A DNA stretch of 64,000 nucleotides, from assembly GCA_008828725.1 (NCBI GenBank), contig MEHQ01000268.1, positions 124,665 through 188,664 of the forward strand, given 5' to 3'. This DNA comes from Saccharina japonica. Lineage: Eukaryota; Sar; Phaeophyceae; Laminariales; Laminariaceae. The notes below the pieces were generated by a model. That model did not search any database, had not been told where the DNA came from, and worked only from the letters and a program-made list of their open reading frames with translations. The position numbers and the translations under genes were made by a program. Below, in pieces: positions 1-10,575 of this stretch (position 1 is its first letter; every line of letters starts with the position of its first letter).

Positions 1-36
1 TTTTTCTTCATAAAGCTCTTGAGCTGAATGGGAGTG

Positions 37-297
37 CAAATAGGGACCGGCGTTTCAAACTTTTTCACCCATCGGAGCGGCTGTTGTTTTCTGATTTGGT
101 TATTTTCTGTCTTCCCATATCGTGCACGCGATTTTTTCGTGACTTGGTACTCAGGACTAAAGATGCCGGCTGGCGGCCTTTTTGCTAATAGGGACCCGAC
201 GTTTTGAACGTTTTCACCACCAATTCCGCGATCAAACCGGACCGGCCGGCCGGTGTTTTGTGGTTTGGTTCTTTGGTTCTCCTCGGGTCGTGCACCC
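37..297 (+). repeat. Diverged tandem duplication of about 100 bp
   Basis: Two copies, about 37-133 and 187-297, share the order AATAGGGACC, a TTTTCACC block, a TTTGGTT block and CGTGCACSCG. Divergence is clear but the collinearity holds. No coding sense is seen in either copy. Confidence 0.5.
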
Positions 298-314
298 GTC
301 CTTTCCTGATTACA

Positions 315-487
315 GTAGTGGTCCCTTTATAGTGCCGGTATGCGCCAGCCAACATTACCGGCACTGTAGCGGCAACCGGTACTACTACTCCGCACACTAT
401 GTACCACACTGGTGGATCCCGTAGGTGCTAAGCGATTCTTCAGGCGCTAACTATTGCGGGAAACCGGCACTGTAGAGGGACCGCTAC
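315..487 (+). mobile_element. Family N palindromic MITE, copy 1
   Basis: The ends are inverted: GTAGTGGTCCC at the left and GGGACCGCTAC at the right, followed inward by TATAGTGCCGG-like blocks. Copies at 32765-32957 and (opposite orientation) 51083-51268 share the interior, including a TGCGCCAGCCAAC motif. About 173 bp with no ORF, so a non-autonomous DNA element. Confidence 0.75.
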
Positions 488-495
488 TGTACATA

Positions 496-1470
496 GTAAC
501 CAGGACCAAAGAAGGTGTATGTTGACGGCTCTTTCGTCCTTTGACGGGAGCAGCCGTCAACCCACACTAAAACTAGTATAATGGGTCTACTTAAGAAGGC
601 CCTTGACGGGTCAAACATTATACCGTTAACAAACATTTTTTTTTATGAGGACTGATTACGAGTGTGTGTGCGGGGAAAGAGCAGGGGCCATCAAAGCATG
701 TACCGGAAACAAATATCGTGCATGTTTGTGTGTGCACCCTCTAGTTTTAGAAGGGGGGGAGGGGGGCGGCGAGGGGAGGATATGTTACAGCACTGCTGTT
801 CAGGGCACATGGGATGCATGGCAAACATGGCAATGGCTAACCCATTGCTGGCTACTGCTCTCGCCGAGAATGTCATCCCCCGTTTGTGGCGTGATGTGAA
901 CAGCAAACAGGGATCAATCGTGTTCCCCGGTTAGAGAGCGTGGTAGCAAAAAAACAATCTCCGAACACCTAACAGTATGTAGGCGGCAGGTGTGGGATGC
1001 TATCACTCTTTTGACTGAATGGCAGTAAAAAATAACAGCTACAGATGAGTAAGAGTATAATACGACAGAACCGCTCTACGATAGTCTAGGGCATCAACTT
1101 TTTTTTGTCTCGTTATCATCATTAATAATCACCCCCTCTATTTGAGCAGGGGGGGGGGGGGGGGGGCGGGGGAGGGCGGTGTTTTTTTTTTCTACACGAG
1201 TAGTCTAGTGCCATTTCGAAATACTACTGCTTGCTGTGGTACACACGAAGGCTAAACAATACAGCAGTGTGCACATCGCCCTGACTTACACTTGTGTTGT
1301 TGCTGTTCGAGGTACGAGGGAGTTCCATGAGAAAGTGTGGGCATAGTATATTGGAGGTCGCCGGTTACGATACTGTATGCCCTATTAGGGGGAGAGGGGG
1401 GGGGGGCAGGAACCAGTACGAAACGACAACAGAGACATAATAACGATAACATTTTGGACATACTTCGTAT
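496..1470. other. Unassigned stretch with G-run
   Basis: No exon with credible splice sites or coding character was found. A G homopolymer of about 18 bases lies near 1149-1166, with further G-rich patches near 750-780 and 1388-1408. Confidence 0.4.
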
Positions 1471-1659
1471 GCAGTGGGTACCCTGATTTAATAGTACCCC
1501 GTGACAAAGCCAAAACAAATTCCCTTAATTACACATTACTCTTATCTGTAGTGGGGAATATATAGCTTTTAGTATAGGCGGCAGATGCATGCCGATTTGA
1601 CCGCTCTTAAATCCCGAAGGTTCTTTTCTTGGGCGCTCTTGAATCGGAGTACTGTTACA
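1471..1659 (+). mobile_element. Family D palindromic MITE (mariner-like ends), copy 1
   Basis: Left end CAGTGGGTACCCTGATTTA and right end GGGCGCTCTTGAATCGGAGT are inverted relative to each other. The interior contains the family signature TCTTATCTGTAGTGGG. Related copies lie at 9491-9684 and 37122-37310. Confidence 0.65.
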
Positions 1660-1789
1660 GCTTGGCCGGCCGTCTGGCCGCTATCCAGAACGGCCTCACC
1701 TCGATATCCAGCTGTTTGGAGTACTGTTACAGCTTGGCCGGCCGTCTGGCCGCTATCCAGAACGGTCTCACCTCGATACCCAGCTGTTG
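1646..1789 (+). repeat. In-phase 72-bp tandem duplication
   Basis: Two nearly identical 72-bp units (1646-1717 and 1718-1789) begin GGAGTACTGTTACAGCTTGG. The unit is exactly 24 codons, so the open frame repeats the peptide EYCYSLAGRLAAIQNGLTSI. The left unit overlaps the right terminus of the family D element, so the duplication arose at that junction or later. Whether it is translated is unknown. Confidence 0.7.
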
Positions 1790-2480
1790 TCGTTCGTTAA
1801 GAGAGTCTTGATGGAGATGTCCTCGATTACCTCGCTCTTAGTCCTCTCTGGCCACGAGGTGGCCAGATGTCACGGAGTCGAGGGTTGTTATTGCCCCGCA
1901 AAGGGGACGTGGGATTACCAAACAGGCAAGTGGAAGGCAATACTCATGCACGGTATGTGGACACTGGATGGTTTGACTGTTTTTTTTACTTGGGGGTGGT
2001 TTTGACTAAAAACCAGGTATCGAAGCCCACTTCAGCAGACCAAGCTTTTGGCCTCTGCATTCGGCTTTCCATTGACGTGATGGCGTTCCTTTGAAGGGAA
2101 CCCATCCTCAACCTCCATCGTTCAAGCGGGGAGCTTCGTACAGCTTGACCCCCGTTTTAACGATGGACCCTCCGCGAGGCACTGGCCACGACAGTCGCTT
2201 ACGCATCACAGTATTGACCTCTGTCGCACAGCACGCTGCAACAGTACCTGCTGTACATGAAGGGGTGATCGCTACTGATGTGCGTTTTATTTCGTTCGTG
2301 TCATGTGTAGTTTTGGTGGTCACTATTTGTTTTTTAATTTCCGGCTTAGTCCGTGGGGAAACGTTACGTTTGTCCTCGCGGCGACCTTCTAAACAAGCCG
2401 TATGGTCTTCACGTTTTTCATCTCCATCAGGTCACTCAGCTCGTGGAAGGCTTTATTGCACCCTCTCTGCGCCGTTCTGA
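1790..2480 (+). other. Two overlapping open frames of unknown meaning
   Basis: Open frames at 1787-2005 (72 aa) and 2091-2480 (129 aa, with a hydrophobic stretch around FISFVSCVVLVVTICFLISG). Neither is flanked by convincing splice signals and neither matches a family I recognise. They could be decayed gene pieces captured next to the tandem duplication, or chance ORFs. Confidence 0.2.
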
Positions 2481-3035
2481 GCGAGCTGCGGGGCGCGGGT
2501 GCGGGGCGCGGGTATGAGCTGCGCCGCGGCTGTGGTTGTCATACCTCTCCCCTCAACCTCTCGCGCTCAAAAAAAACAAAAAAAAAAACTAGATTCTTAG
2601 GAAATCAGTTCGTGGCCCCTATCGCCCGAGAACTATTCTATGTTGCACCCTCACAGAGTCCTTCTGGACAACAAGCCGTGGTCATCGCATTTATTTTCTT
2701 TCTTCCGGCTCAAGCTCGCGAGAGGTTTTCTGTACTATAGCCTCACAGACAGCGGCGTTCTGGACAGGCTATATAGGCCGCCCGTGGTATATAACGCGTG
2801 CGTGCGTGTCGTCCCTTCTTCCCCTCCTGCATTTTTTGCGACTGTCGAAATGCTTTAAATACGTAAGTTTTTTTTAAAGAAAACACTAAAATAAAAACAC
2901 TCAATCCATATGTATGTATTGACGCATGCCACATTTAAGGTAGGCGTGCACCTGCACTTTTCATGAGACTTCTCACTATGAATAGAGGGTCTACTGTACC
3001 TCTCACCCAGACAAGAAATTTTGTTTTTTAGAAAA

Positions 3036-3505
3036 CGTTGTACCGTATACTACTGTAGTATTGTAGCGTGTGGCCAAGGACTAATAGTAATGTTGCTACC
3101 GGTCATTCGTAACTATAGGTACGATTAAAAAGGAAAATATTATTTGTGATCGGGAACCGATATAAGAATAATCTGTAGTTTGTTGTTATAGAGATAATTT
3201 GGCGTTAAGGTTCATATTCTTTGGCTGAGCACGTACACTACGTAGCTCACTTGCAGCAACGGGCTTTGTCTAGTTGATCGCGCTTGTGGGAATACCAAGT
3301 GGATACCGCACGGAACGGTGCTGGTAGACTGGTAGAACACGCGAACAGACAGGGCTGTTGCTTCCATCTGGACAGCGATCGTTCGCTGGCCCAGGTTTTT
3401 CGTGATTCACGTTGTACCGTATACTACTGTAGTATTGTAGCGTGTGGCCAAGGACTAATAGTAAGGTTGCTACCGGTCACTCGTAACTATAGGTACGATT
3501 AAAAA
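3036..3505 (+). repeat. Direct repeats of about 95 bp flanking a family F element
   Basis: The block starting TTGTACCGTATACTACTGTA occurs at about 3036-3130 and again at 3411-3505 with only a few differences. Between them sits family F copy 1 (about 3140-3385). The high identity suggests a recent duplication of the flank. Confidence 0.7.
3140..3385 (+). mobile_element. Family F dispersed repeat, copy 1
   Basis: Starts near GATCGGGAACCGATATAAGA and runs through TTTGGCTGAGCACGTAC and CCAAGTGGATACCGCACGG. It has near-identical copies at 4275-4515 and at 38632-39010 (the latter split by a family A element). No ORF and no inverted ends are visible; a SINE-like origin is possible but unproven. Confidence 0.65.
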
Positions 3506-3836
3506 ATAGAAACATACTTTTCGTGGAAGTAAAATATGCAAATTTATGTGTGATAAAATGAAGGTACGTAATATACGATTTAGTTTTCATAATCGACGGA
3601 CACGTTTTAACTAATTTATACTATTTCAAGACATCCATTCATTATGTCGTGTCCCTCTTTTGACAAAATTAATTAATCCACACTAGCTCAAGTAGTTAAT
3701 TAATTAATTTCATCTACCCCCTCTTTCGCTAAATTAATTGATACACACTACAAGCAGTAGCTCAAGTAGTTTATTAATTAATTTCATCTACTGTACCTCC
3801 ATCCACTAGTACCTCCATCCACTATTATTTTCATAC

Positions 3837-3924
3837 TTAACCCCTTAAGAACTGGTCCCCCGTTTTTGGGGACAAACTACTTGGTATTAGTATGAGATCA
3901 GTTTTTCAGTTCTGAATGAGTTAA
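3837..3924 (+). mobile_element. Family E MITE with TTAA flanks (piggyBac-like), copy 1
   Basis: Bounded by TTAA on both sides, with left end CCCCTTAAGAACTGG and right end CAGTTCTGAATGAG. About 80 bp internal length. TTAA target duplications are the hallmark of piggyBac-type transposases; no transposase is present here. Confidence 0.65.
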
Positions 3925-4274
3925 GGGACATGTTGGTAAACACGCACGATACCCCCAAGCAGTTGCACATCAGCGGTACACGCAGCAGACAGCAGTCCCT
4001 CTTTAGCAAACTTAATTAATCCACATTATACGTACCATACGTAGCTCAAGTCACAAATTAATGAATCAATTGCATCCACCCCAACCCCCCTGTATTCTCC
4101 TAATATGCAACCACAGGCCATGGAACTGAGGGACGCTCCTGATGGGGTGTGTGACCATACGCTTAACCCGATAAGCAAACCCATTGGCCTACAGCAAAGT
4201 AGGCTTGTAGCCAAGAGTATTGTTGAAAAAAAAAGTAATCACGGGGGACAAAAGTACATAGGACCTACGGCATA

Positions 4275-4515
4275 TACAAAAAGGAAAAGATTATTCGTGA
4301 TCGGGAACCGATATAAGAATAATCTGTAGTTTGTTGTTATAGAGAGAATTTGGCGTTATGGTTCATATTATTTGGCTGAGCACGTACACTACGTAGCTCA
4401 CTTGCAGCAGCAACGGGCTTTGTCTGGTTGATCGCGCTTGTGGGAACACCAAGTGGATACCGCACGGAACGGTGCTGGTAGACTGGTAGAACACGCGAAC
4501 AGACAGGGCTGCTAC
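4275..4515 (+). mobile_element. Family F dispersed repeat, copy 2
   Basis: Nearly identical to 3140-3385 over its whole length, including GATCGGGAACCGATATAAGA, the TTTGGCTGAGCACG block and GCGAACAGACAGGGCTG at the right. Divergence is a handful of bases. Confidence 0.7.
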
Positions 4516-4540
4516 AAAAACCATTATATTTCCCTATCTT

Positions 4541-4617
4541 TACTAACAATATTTGGTCCTATGTACTACGCCCCCCCCTACTAACAATATTTGGTCCTAT
4601 GTACTACGCCCCCCCCC
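4541..4617 (+). repeat. Tandem pair of 38-bp family A end fragments
   Basis: Two copies of TACTAACAATATTTGGTCC... each running into a C-run (4541-4578 and 4579-4617). The sequence resembles the right end of family A elements, so this is probably a duplicated terminal fragment. Confidence 0.55.
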
Positions 4618-4744
4618 GTAATAGGAACTCCCTACTATTGTTGGACCACTGTTTCTGCTTTTACAGGTTACTCGTTGTATACCTAGACGATCGTTTTTTT
4701 TTTTATTGTCAAAGAAAGTCAGTGTTTGGGTGAGGTATAGAGTG

Positions 4745-5030
4745 TAATAGTATGGGCTTGGAAGGCCGGTAATTACCTCAGGATAGACAATTGGTCCGTT
4801 TTCGTATTTCTTGGATGGCATTCGTATTCGGGATAGTCGTAAGAATGGTAGGACACTGATTGATGCCCTTCCCGTGTCAGATGCCACCTGCTCGGCTCTG
4901 GGATAATAATAAGAGAGCTATTTCTCTCCTGCGTTTGATACTACAAGAACGTGAGTAACCCCCAAGGACATGCTTAATAGACACACCTGCAAGGAAGGGG
5001 GTACTCTGTGTCTCGCCCAGTCACCTCACA
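4745..5030 (+). repeat. Family U dispersed repeat, copy 1
   Basis: Shares TAGTATGGGCTTGGAAGGCC, TAATTACCTCAGGATAG, CGGCTCTGGGA and ACATGCTTAATAGACA, in the same order, with 47608-47965. A third fragment lies near 5205-5250. No ORF or clear termini. Confidence 0.6.
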
Positions 5031-5621
5031 AGAGCTACTCGAGCGAAGAGCCTCACTCGGAAAATATTTGACTCCCTCCTATCGTGTATAGCGTGCATCG
5101 TCTGATCATCTATAGCGTTGCTTGTTCCAATCGCAACATCCACCCACAAAAAGTAATCCAGAATCAAGTGACTACATTTGGAATGGTGCTGCTTTGTATG
5201 ATGCGGAAAGGCCGGTAATTACTACCTGGTAACAGGTATTGGGATCGTGTTCGCAGTACTTGGGAGGCGTATCTCAGATGGGAAACCAGGGGTTTCCCCA
5301 CCGAGGCAAGCCTTACCCTGGTAGACGTTATTACTACCAGACCTGAATAATTGACGTTAATATTTATGTTCCTTAAAAAAACGGCCCCCGATTAACACAT
5401 TCATTTACAAATCTACCGTACAAATCCCAAACAGACAAATCCTTTACAAAGGGGCCTGCCCCCGCAATAAGCTAACATCCAGACCAGTATTCCATCAAAT
5501 AAGTGTGTTTGTTCGTTCGTGTCCGTTTTCGCTTCTTCACTCTTAGCGGAATCCCCTCTCGAATTTTCGAGTCTCGGGGATTCTCGGTCCTGGACACACC
5601 CACCGTGCGGCGCAAACTTGT

Positions 5622-5868
5622 GACGCGTGCTACGATAGAGGTACACCATGTTTTTTCTGAGCTCCTCACTTAAGGAGGGTCATACCTCACCGAAAAAATG
5701 ATTTTATAGGAAAATAAAAGTGCTGCCGGATGAGAAATCTCATGACCGAAGCATACTCTAAAACATTATTCGTCACAAAAATGAAAGTCCGACGAATTTG
5801 GGTTAAGGAGCTCGATCGTTCAGAAAACGATTAAGCCAAAACGTGCTACCTCTACCGTAGCACGCGTC
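5622..5868 (+). mobile_element. Family H palindromic element, copy 1
   Basis: Left end GACGCGTGCTACGATAGAGG is inverted at the right end (CTCTACCGTAGCACGCGTC). The interior contains CTCCTCACTTAAGGAG and TTCGTCACAAAAATGAAAGTC. A reverse-oriented copy lies at 21929-22180 and related ones at 26826-27120 and 53161-53412. Non-coding. Confidence 0.7.
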
Positions 5869-5970
5869 TTGTTCCCATATTTCATCGAATTTCTGACGCT
5901 CACGAAGTTTCAGGTCCTTTGGCACCGCCTGCGCCGTGGTGGATGACTACTACTACTAGTACTACTACTA

Positions 5971-6090
5971 TTACGGGGGACCATAGTAAATACTAGTAAA
6001 TAGGACCAAATATTGTTACTGTAGTAAAAATAGGGAAATATACAGTTTCTTGTCTGTACCGCAGGTCCTATTTACTATGGTCCTCCGCAA
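5971..6090 (-). mobile_element. Family A MITE, copy 1
   Basis: Begins TTACGGGGGACCATAGTAAA and ends in its inverse, TTTACTATGGTCC. Orientation is opposite to 40665-40767, judged by the internal CCAAATATTG motif. A TA-target mariner-like element without a transposase. Confidence 0.75.
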
Positions 6091-6091
6091 T

Positions 6092-6215
6092 GCAGGGGGT
6101 CACATGTAGTAATCAGAACCAAATATGGTGTGTACAAATTAGGGGGGATGTAATATTTTTGGGTCCATCGTGCGTTCTCATTACTCTTCTTACTGCAATA
6201 GCCCACCCGGAATAG
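6092..6215 (+). mobile_element. Family B short element, copy 1
   Basis: Contains GTAGTAATCAGAACCAAATA and ends TGCAATAGCCCACCCGG. Further copies lie at 9685-9790, 25912-26025, 26634-26750 and 55836-55949. It abuts a family A element, and some family A copies (12250-12363, 53857-53980) carry family B-like GGGTGGGCTA termini, so the two share end sequences. Confidence 0.6.
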
Positions 6216-7412
6216 ACAGCGCGTGAATCGTGTCGGACAGCTGTTTTGATGGTGGTCTCTCTATATAAGAGATTTTGGAAGGCGTTTTGCACTACTCGTA
6301 CACCCCGGGGCCGTGATTTACTACTATTACTACTGTAGCTCGCGTGAAAATGGTCTTGTTTGCTTTTCTCACATCCAACAACAAAAACCAAAAGTCTCTT
6401 AAAAAAGCACACAAGCATGGTGACTAAAATATAATCGGCGCTTGCAGTTCAGGCGATTCATTCATTTGGCGACTGAACTAATCGGCGCATGCGATTCGGG
6501 CAATTCTAGATACCAACTCGAGGCATTACTCACACTTAATTTCAACAGCCGAGGGTGATAATGTATTACGTTTGTTTTCTATCCGACGGTGATGTGCAAG
6601 CAGCAATATTAGTTTCAACGTTGACCGCTCATAAACATTGTCCCCGAAAGAAGAAATAGAAAACCAAGGGAAGCCTATTTTGACATATTTTCACATGTCA
6701 AAAATACTGACCTTGTTCCGTCACGTCCGCACCTACTGGCACACTCCGCAGCGGTTCTGTCAGCCGCGGTCCTGGCCTGGTGGAACTATCGAGGGTAGTC
6801 CGACGAACTCATACCAGCGTACATCTGTTGTCGATGCCACGTGTTGAGGAAATTACTGTAGTATTTATTTCATCCACTGAAGTGCCGGAGAAGAACGTTA
6901 CCAGCAAACGAAACCTTGCTCCCCAGGACAGTCTTTCCCAAAACACCAGTGCACCCTCTGACCCGGTGCTAAAACATAATGTAGGCCCCTCCTCTCCTCC
7001 CTGGCCTGTATACAGGCATCTATACTACGTAAGAAAACGAGCACTGAGAAAAAAAAACAGGCTATTATTTACAGAGAAACAAGAAACTCGGGAGTCGCTC
7101 TCTACTTTACTGAAGGTAGTACACACCGCATCCAATGAATCGTCAATTAAGAAATCCAGCCTGTACTGCTTCTTGCTGCACAGTAGTTATACGATCCTGT
7201 ACGAGTATTCATCTGTGGGCACTACGTACAACACAACTCCACCACACCAACAACAACAACAAAAGCCGAACAGTCATCTCGCTTCCCCTACACCAGTAAA
7301 GCACACAAGTCAGTGCCCGGCGGACTCAGCTTCCGGCGTTCAAGCATCGCGCTCACTACAATGCTTCCTACGCACACGCGCGATGCATATCACAACACAA
7401 GACACGGACTAC

Positions 7413-7488
7413 TACGATTACTACCACTGCTGCTTGCTGCCGCTGCTTCTGCCGCTGCTGCTGCTGCTGCTGCTGCCGCTGCTTCTGC

Positions 7489-7540
<52 letters not shown>

Positions 7541-7600
7541 GCCGCTGTTGCTGCTGCCGCTGCCGCCGCTGCTGCTGCTGCCGCTGCTGGCGTTGCTTGC
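7413..7600 (+). repeat. CTG/GCC trinucleotide tract
   Basis: About 190 bp of imperfect CTG, CCG and CTT triplets keeps several frames open at once (poly-Leu, poly-Ala, poly-Gln on the reverse). Flanks (AACAGGC, GAAATCAG, ATTCGGG) resemble the interior of family L elements, so the tract may have expanded inside one. No splice sites support an exon. Confidence 0.6.
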
Positions 7601-8228
7601 TGTACACTACGGGACACCTACAAAGAAAACAGGCACTAACATCAGAAAGACACGCTGAGGTTCGCAGGGAAATCAGAAAATTCGGGGAACGGAAACAAAT
7701 CAAATCTGAAAAGCACAACTTCCGGCAACTTGAACATGAACACCCCCAGGGAAAAGAAGGCCAATGCCATCCATTGGCGCTGCACTACAGTAATAAATCG
7801 GAAGCCGCTACAAGGAACTTTTATTCCAGCAGAAATATCAAGGCATAGGGCAGTTTGGACCTAGGGACTGTGTACGGCTTGGCAGGGGTATCCCTTGGCT
7901 CTGCTCTGGTCACTCAAACATAGTGCTTCACAGTATTTCCCAAGTACTCGTACAGAAACCCAGCCTATACGTACGAGGCCACACATGCCCAGTTTTTTTC
8001 TTGAGGTCCTGTGACGTACCAGGTACAGGCTATCTCTTTTTCCGATTTGCAAATAACGTTAAAAAAAGCTCCACCGACAGCCTATCGTAACCAAGTTTGC
8101 TACTGAAGGAGGCCGGTCTTGTTTGACCCGTCAAGTCGTCTTTTTACTTCGTCCTTCATGCCTTTTTAGGCGCCGTCAAGGCGTCTTTAGCCCTCAATAT
8201 ACCAGGTTTAAGTGAAGGGGGCGGTCAG

Positions 8229-8849
8229 TTAAGGCGTCCAACCACGGTCTCCTGCTATAGCCCTTGACGGCCACAGCGCCGCGGCGATACGGTGTCTGAG
8301 TCGGCCGAAACCCCGACCCTCCTCGATACTGCTACTGCTGCAGCTGCTGCTGCTGCTGCTGCCGGTGGTGCCGCAGGTGCCCGCTGTGGCGTCACCGCGT
8401 GCGTCAAGCTTCTCGTTTGTCTTGACCCCCTTTGGCTCGTTGGTAGCGGTTGTTGTAGCAGAAGATTTGTTTGAGTTGGCTCTGATGTTGTTCCTGCCAC
8501 CATTGCCGCTGTTGTCGTTGTTGTTGTTGTCATCCGTGTACTTGTTGTTGCTCTTATTGTTGTTGCTGTTCGTGCCCTTGTTCTTGTGCTTGCTCTTCGT
8601 AGTGTTAGCGGTGCTACTGTCCCTACCACCACCACCACCGCCGCCGCCACCGTCGCCGCCACTCTCACCAACCCCACCACCCATAGCAGCAGTGTCCGCA
8701 TCCACGTCCATCACGAGCAGAGGAGCAAACCTTGCCGACAGCACTTCCACGACAGCTGCCTCAGACACCCCTGGCGATTTCTTGTTCGGAGGACTAACAC
8801 GGACCCCGAAGTTGACGGGACCGGTGTTCTCCCTACCAGTGCCAGCCAT
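8229..8849 (-). CDS. Terminal exon of an unknown low-complexity protein
   Basis: A 206-residue open frame ends in TGA at 8229. It is preceded on the minus strand by a pyrimidine-rich tract and TTACGCAG, a good 3' splice site; the first codon after it is ATG, so this could be the start of a small gene or, more likely, a last exon. The N-terminal 55 residues look like folded protein (AVVEVLSARFAPLLVMDVDA). They are followed by Gly-rich, Asn/Lys-rich and Ser-rich runs and a basic tail. I do not recognise a family. It lies downstream of the first exon at 13604-12760 on the same strand and could belong to that gene, but that exon ends in phase 2 and this one starts in phase 0, so at least one unseen exon would be needed. 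Confidence 0.5.
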   Translation of the reverse strand: MAGTGRENTGPVNFGVRVSPPNKKSPGVSEAAVVEVLSARFAPLLVMDVDADTAAMGGGVGESGGDGGGGGGGGGRDSSTANTTKSKHKNKGTNSNNNKSNNKYTDDNNNNDNSGNGGRNNIRANSNKSSATTTATNEPKGVKTNEKLDARGDATAGTCGTTGSSSSSSCSSSSIEEGRGFGRLRHRIAAALWPSRAIAGDRGWTP

Positions 8850-8924
8850 CTGCGTAACAATGTACCCCACATAAGGGGAGGAGGGAGGGGAGGGGAGGGT
8901 CATACTCATGTCATGCTGGCCGTA

Positions 8925-9320
8925 GTCGTATGACCAAAGTAAGCGGGGGGGGGCGACCAGGCAGACATACTCGTGTCATGGCCGTAGTCGTATGACAATA
9001 GACCCTCGCAGCCCTAAAATGCCGGGACGGAGCACGTCTGATTTTCATCGTCCAGGGCGACATTGCCTTGCACCAAACGCGAAGCGCCGTGAGACGTTCG
9101 ACACGTCGCGTGAAGGGTGGGCTGCATCCTACGAAGAACCGCCTGTGAGGCGAACTTTCTTTCATCATGTGGATGACAGCGTCGAATGGGGGGGAGGGGG
9201 GTTCATTCATTAGCCGTATGCCATGCATGGCCGTAGTCTTATGAGCATAGACCCTCGCATCCCTCGAACAATGCCGGGGCGGAGCACGTCGAGTTTTCAC
9301 CGACCAGGCTAGGGGCTAAC
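8925..9320 (-). repeat. Family G dispersed repeat, copies 1 and 2
   Basis: Two head-to-tail pieces carry GGCCGTAGTCGTATGAC, a GCCGGGACGGAGCACGT block and the longer GCGAAGCGCCGTGAG segment. The same modules recur at 56850-57150, 57935-58960 and 59190-59300. G-runs adjoin each copy. No ORF. Confidence 0.65.
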
Positions 9321-9490
9321 GCCGGCATATCACTGTATATCACGCGCCAGGGTACCAGGTATTTGGCGTTTTTTCCGACGTAGTCTTGAAAGGGAAAGGC
9401 AGCATGAGGCTCGGCAATAAGAAGAGGAGAATAGGCAGGTTAAGTATACGAGGTGTATATATCTATATATATATGTATATATGTAGCTCA

Positions 9491-9684
9491 ACAGTACAGG
9501 ACCCGATTCAAGAGCGCCCAAGATAAGAGCATTAGATATTTAAGAGCGGCCAAATCGGCATGTATGTCCCGCCTATACTAAAAGCTGTATATATTGCCCA
9601 CTAAAGATAAGAGCAATGTGTAGTTAAGAGCGCATGTATGTTTTGGCTTGTCACAGGGCGCTCTTAAGTAGGGGTACCCACTGC
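9491..9684 (-). mobile_element. Family D palindromic MITE, copy 2
   Basis: Reverse orientation relative to 37122-37310. Left end ACAGGACCCGATTCAAGAGC, right end GCTCTTAAGTAGGGGTACCC. The interior shares TTTGGCTTGTCAC and the AAAGATAAGAGCAATGTGTA segment with the other copies. Confidence 0.65.
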
Positions 9685-9790
9685 TGTAATCAGCACCAAA
9701 TATGGTTCACAAACTTATGGGGAATTGTGTGCTTTTTGGGGCCATCTTGGGGTTATCATTGCTAGTTCCAATCCCCCCCCGCAATGGTAG
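9685..9790 (+). mobile_element. Family B element, partial copy
   Basis: Shares TAATCAGCACCAAATATGG and a GGGGCCATC block with 6092-6215. Its right end is replaced by a C-run. It lies directly between a family D element and telomere-cored element T1. Confidence 0.45.
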
Positions 9791-9794
9791 AAGC

Positions 9795-10113
9795 GCCTTT
9801 ACCGGTCTTTCGCACACAAATCGTACCAGGTAAAGTTACCAAATATATCATGTTTTTTCTGTCTGATTTTACATGTGTTTTTGGGAGTGTGTTTTTTTAA
9901 CAAAGCACGAGAAGGCGTCGACCTAACCCAACCCTAACCCTAACCCTACCCCTAGCCCCCAACTCTAGTCCAGGCTAAGTCTCGACCCGTGCGCGGCTTC
10001 GCCGCGCGTTTTGGACAATCTGAAAAAAATGTGGGGACGGACCACCACAAAAATCGTAATATAATTTGTTAGTTAATCTGTTACGATTTGTGGGTCAAGA
10101 ACACGGTAAAGGC
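9795..10113 (+). mobile_element. Telomere-cored palindromic element T1
   Basis: Inverted ends: GCCTTTACCGG at the left and CGGTAAAGGC at the right. Homology continues inward for about 60 bp (ACAAATCGTACCAGG at the left; the right arm contains TACGATTTGTGGG). The centre (9920-9960) holds (CCCTAA)n-type repeats followed by a GCGCGGCTTCGCCGCGC hairpin. The same element occurs in opposite orientation at 62585-62892, with matching core and flanking CTAGTCCAGGCTAAG. No ORF. Confidence 0.8.
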
Positions 10114-10387
10114 TGTTGTTCAGTAGTAAGAGACTGGGACACTAGCCCAGGCCAAACTGCTTATTTCAGAAAGAGGTGTGTCTCACACTACACTAATTTC
10201 AGTATAACCGCATCCCGATTTGTTTTTATTGTTTTCCTGAAAAAATGTACGTAAAAGGTTGAGTTTTCTTATGGGGCTCTTTTCTTTTGCCATGCCTTAT
10301 CATGGGAGGGCCGGGAGTGTAACGTGCAGAGGAGGGGTCTTGGTCGCGCTATCACATGCACACACACATGACTGAAAAGTAAAATAC

Positions 10388-10575
10388 ACCTGATGAGGTT
10401 CGAACCCACAGCGCATATTTTCTCGGGTGTTTAGCTCTAAGCTCTACCCACTATTTACGGGGGACCATAGTAAACAGGACCTACGACATACAAAAAATAT
10501 AGATTTACCTATTTTTAATACCAATATGTGGTCCTATTTACTAGAGCCCCCCGTACTACACAGGTGGCCGGGACC
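10388..10575 (-). pseudogene. tRNA-like sequence split by a family A MITE
   Basis: Read on the minus strand, CCACCTGTGTAG (from 10573) is followed by the family A element, then GTGGGTAGAGC, then a T-arm GTGGGTTCGAACCTCAT and CAGGTG, which pairs with CACCTG of the 5' end. The MITE therefore sits in the D-loop. The anticodon arm cannot be folded cleanly, so this is a tRNA-derived relic or SINE head rather than a working tRNA gene. Confidence 0.4.
10456..10555 (+). mobile_element. Family A MITE, copy 2
   Basis: TACGGGGGACCATAGTAAAC at the left and GGGCTCTAGTAAATAGGACC when the right end is inverted; about 100 bp. Inserted in a tRNA-like sequence. Same orientation as 40665-40767. Confidence 0.75.

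Noticed and set aside
6780-7658. 292-residue plus-strand frame
   Set aside because: The second half is the CTG tract and the first half resembles family L interior and unrelated DNA; there is no splice or domain support.
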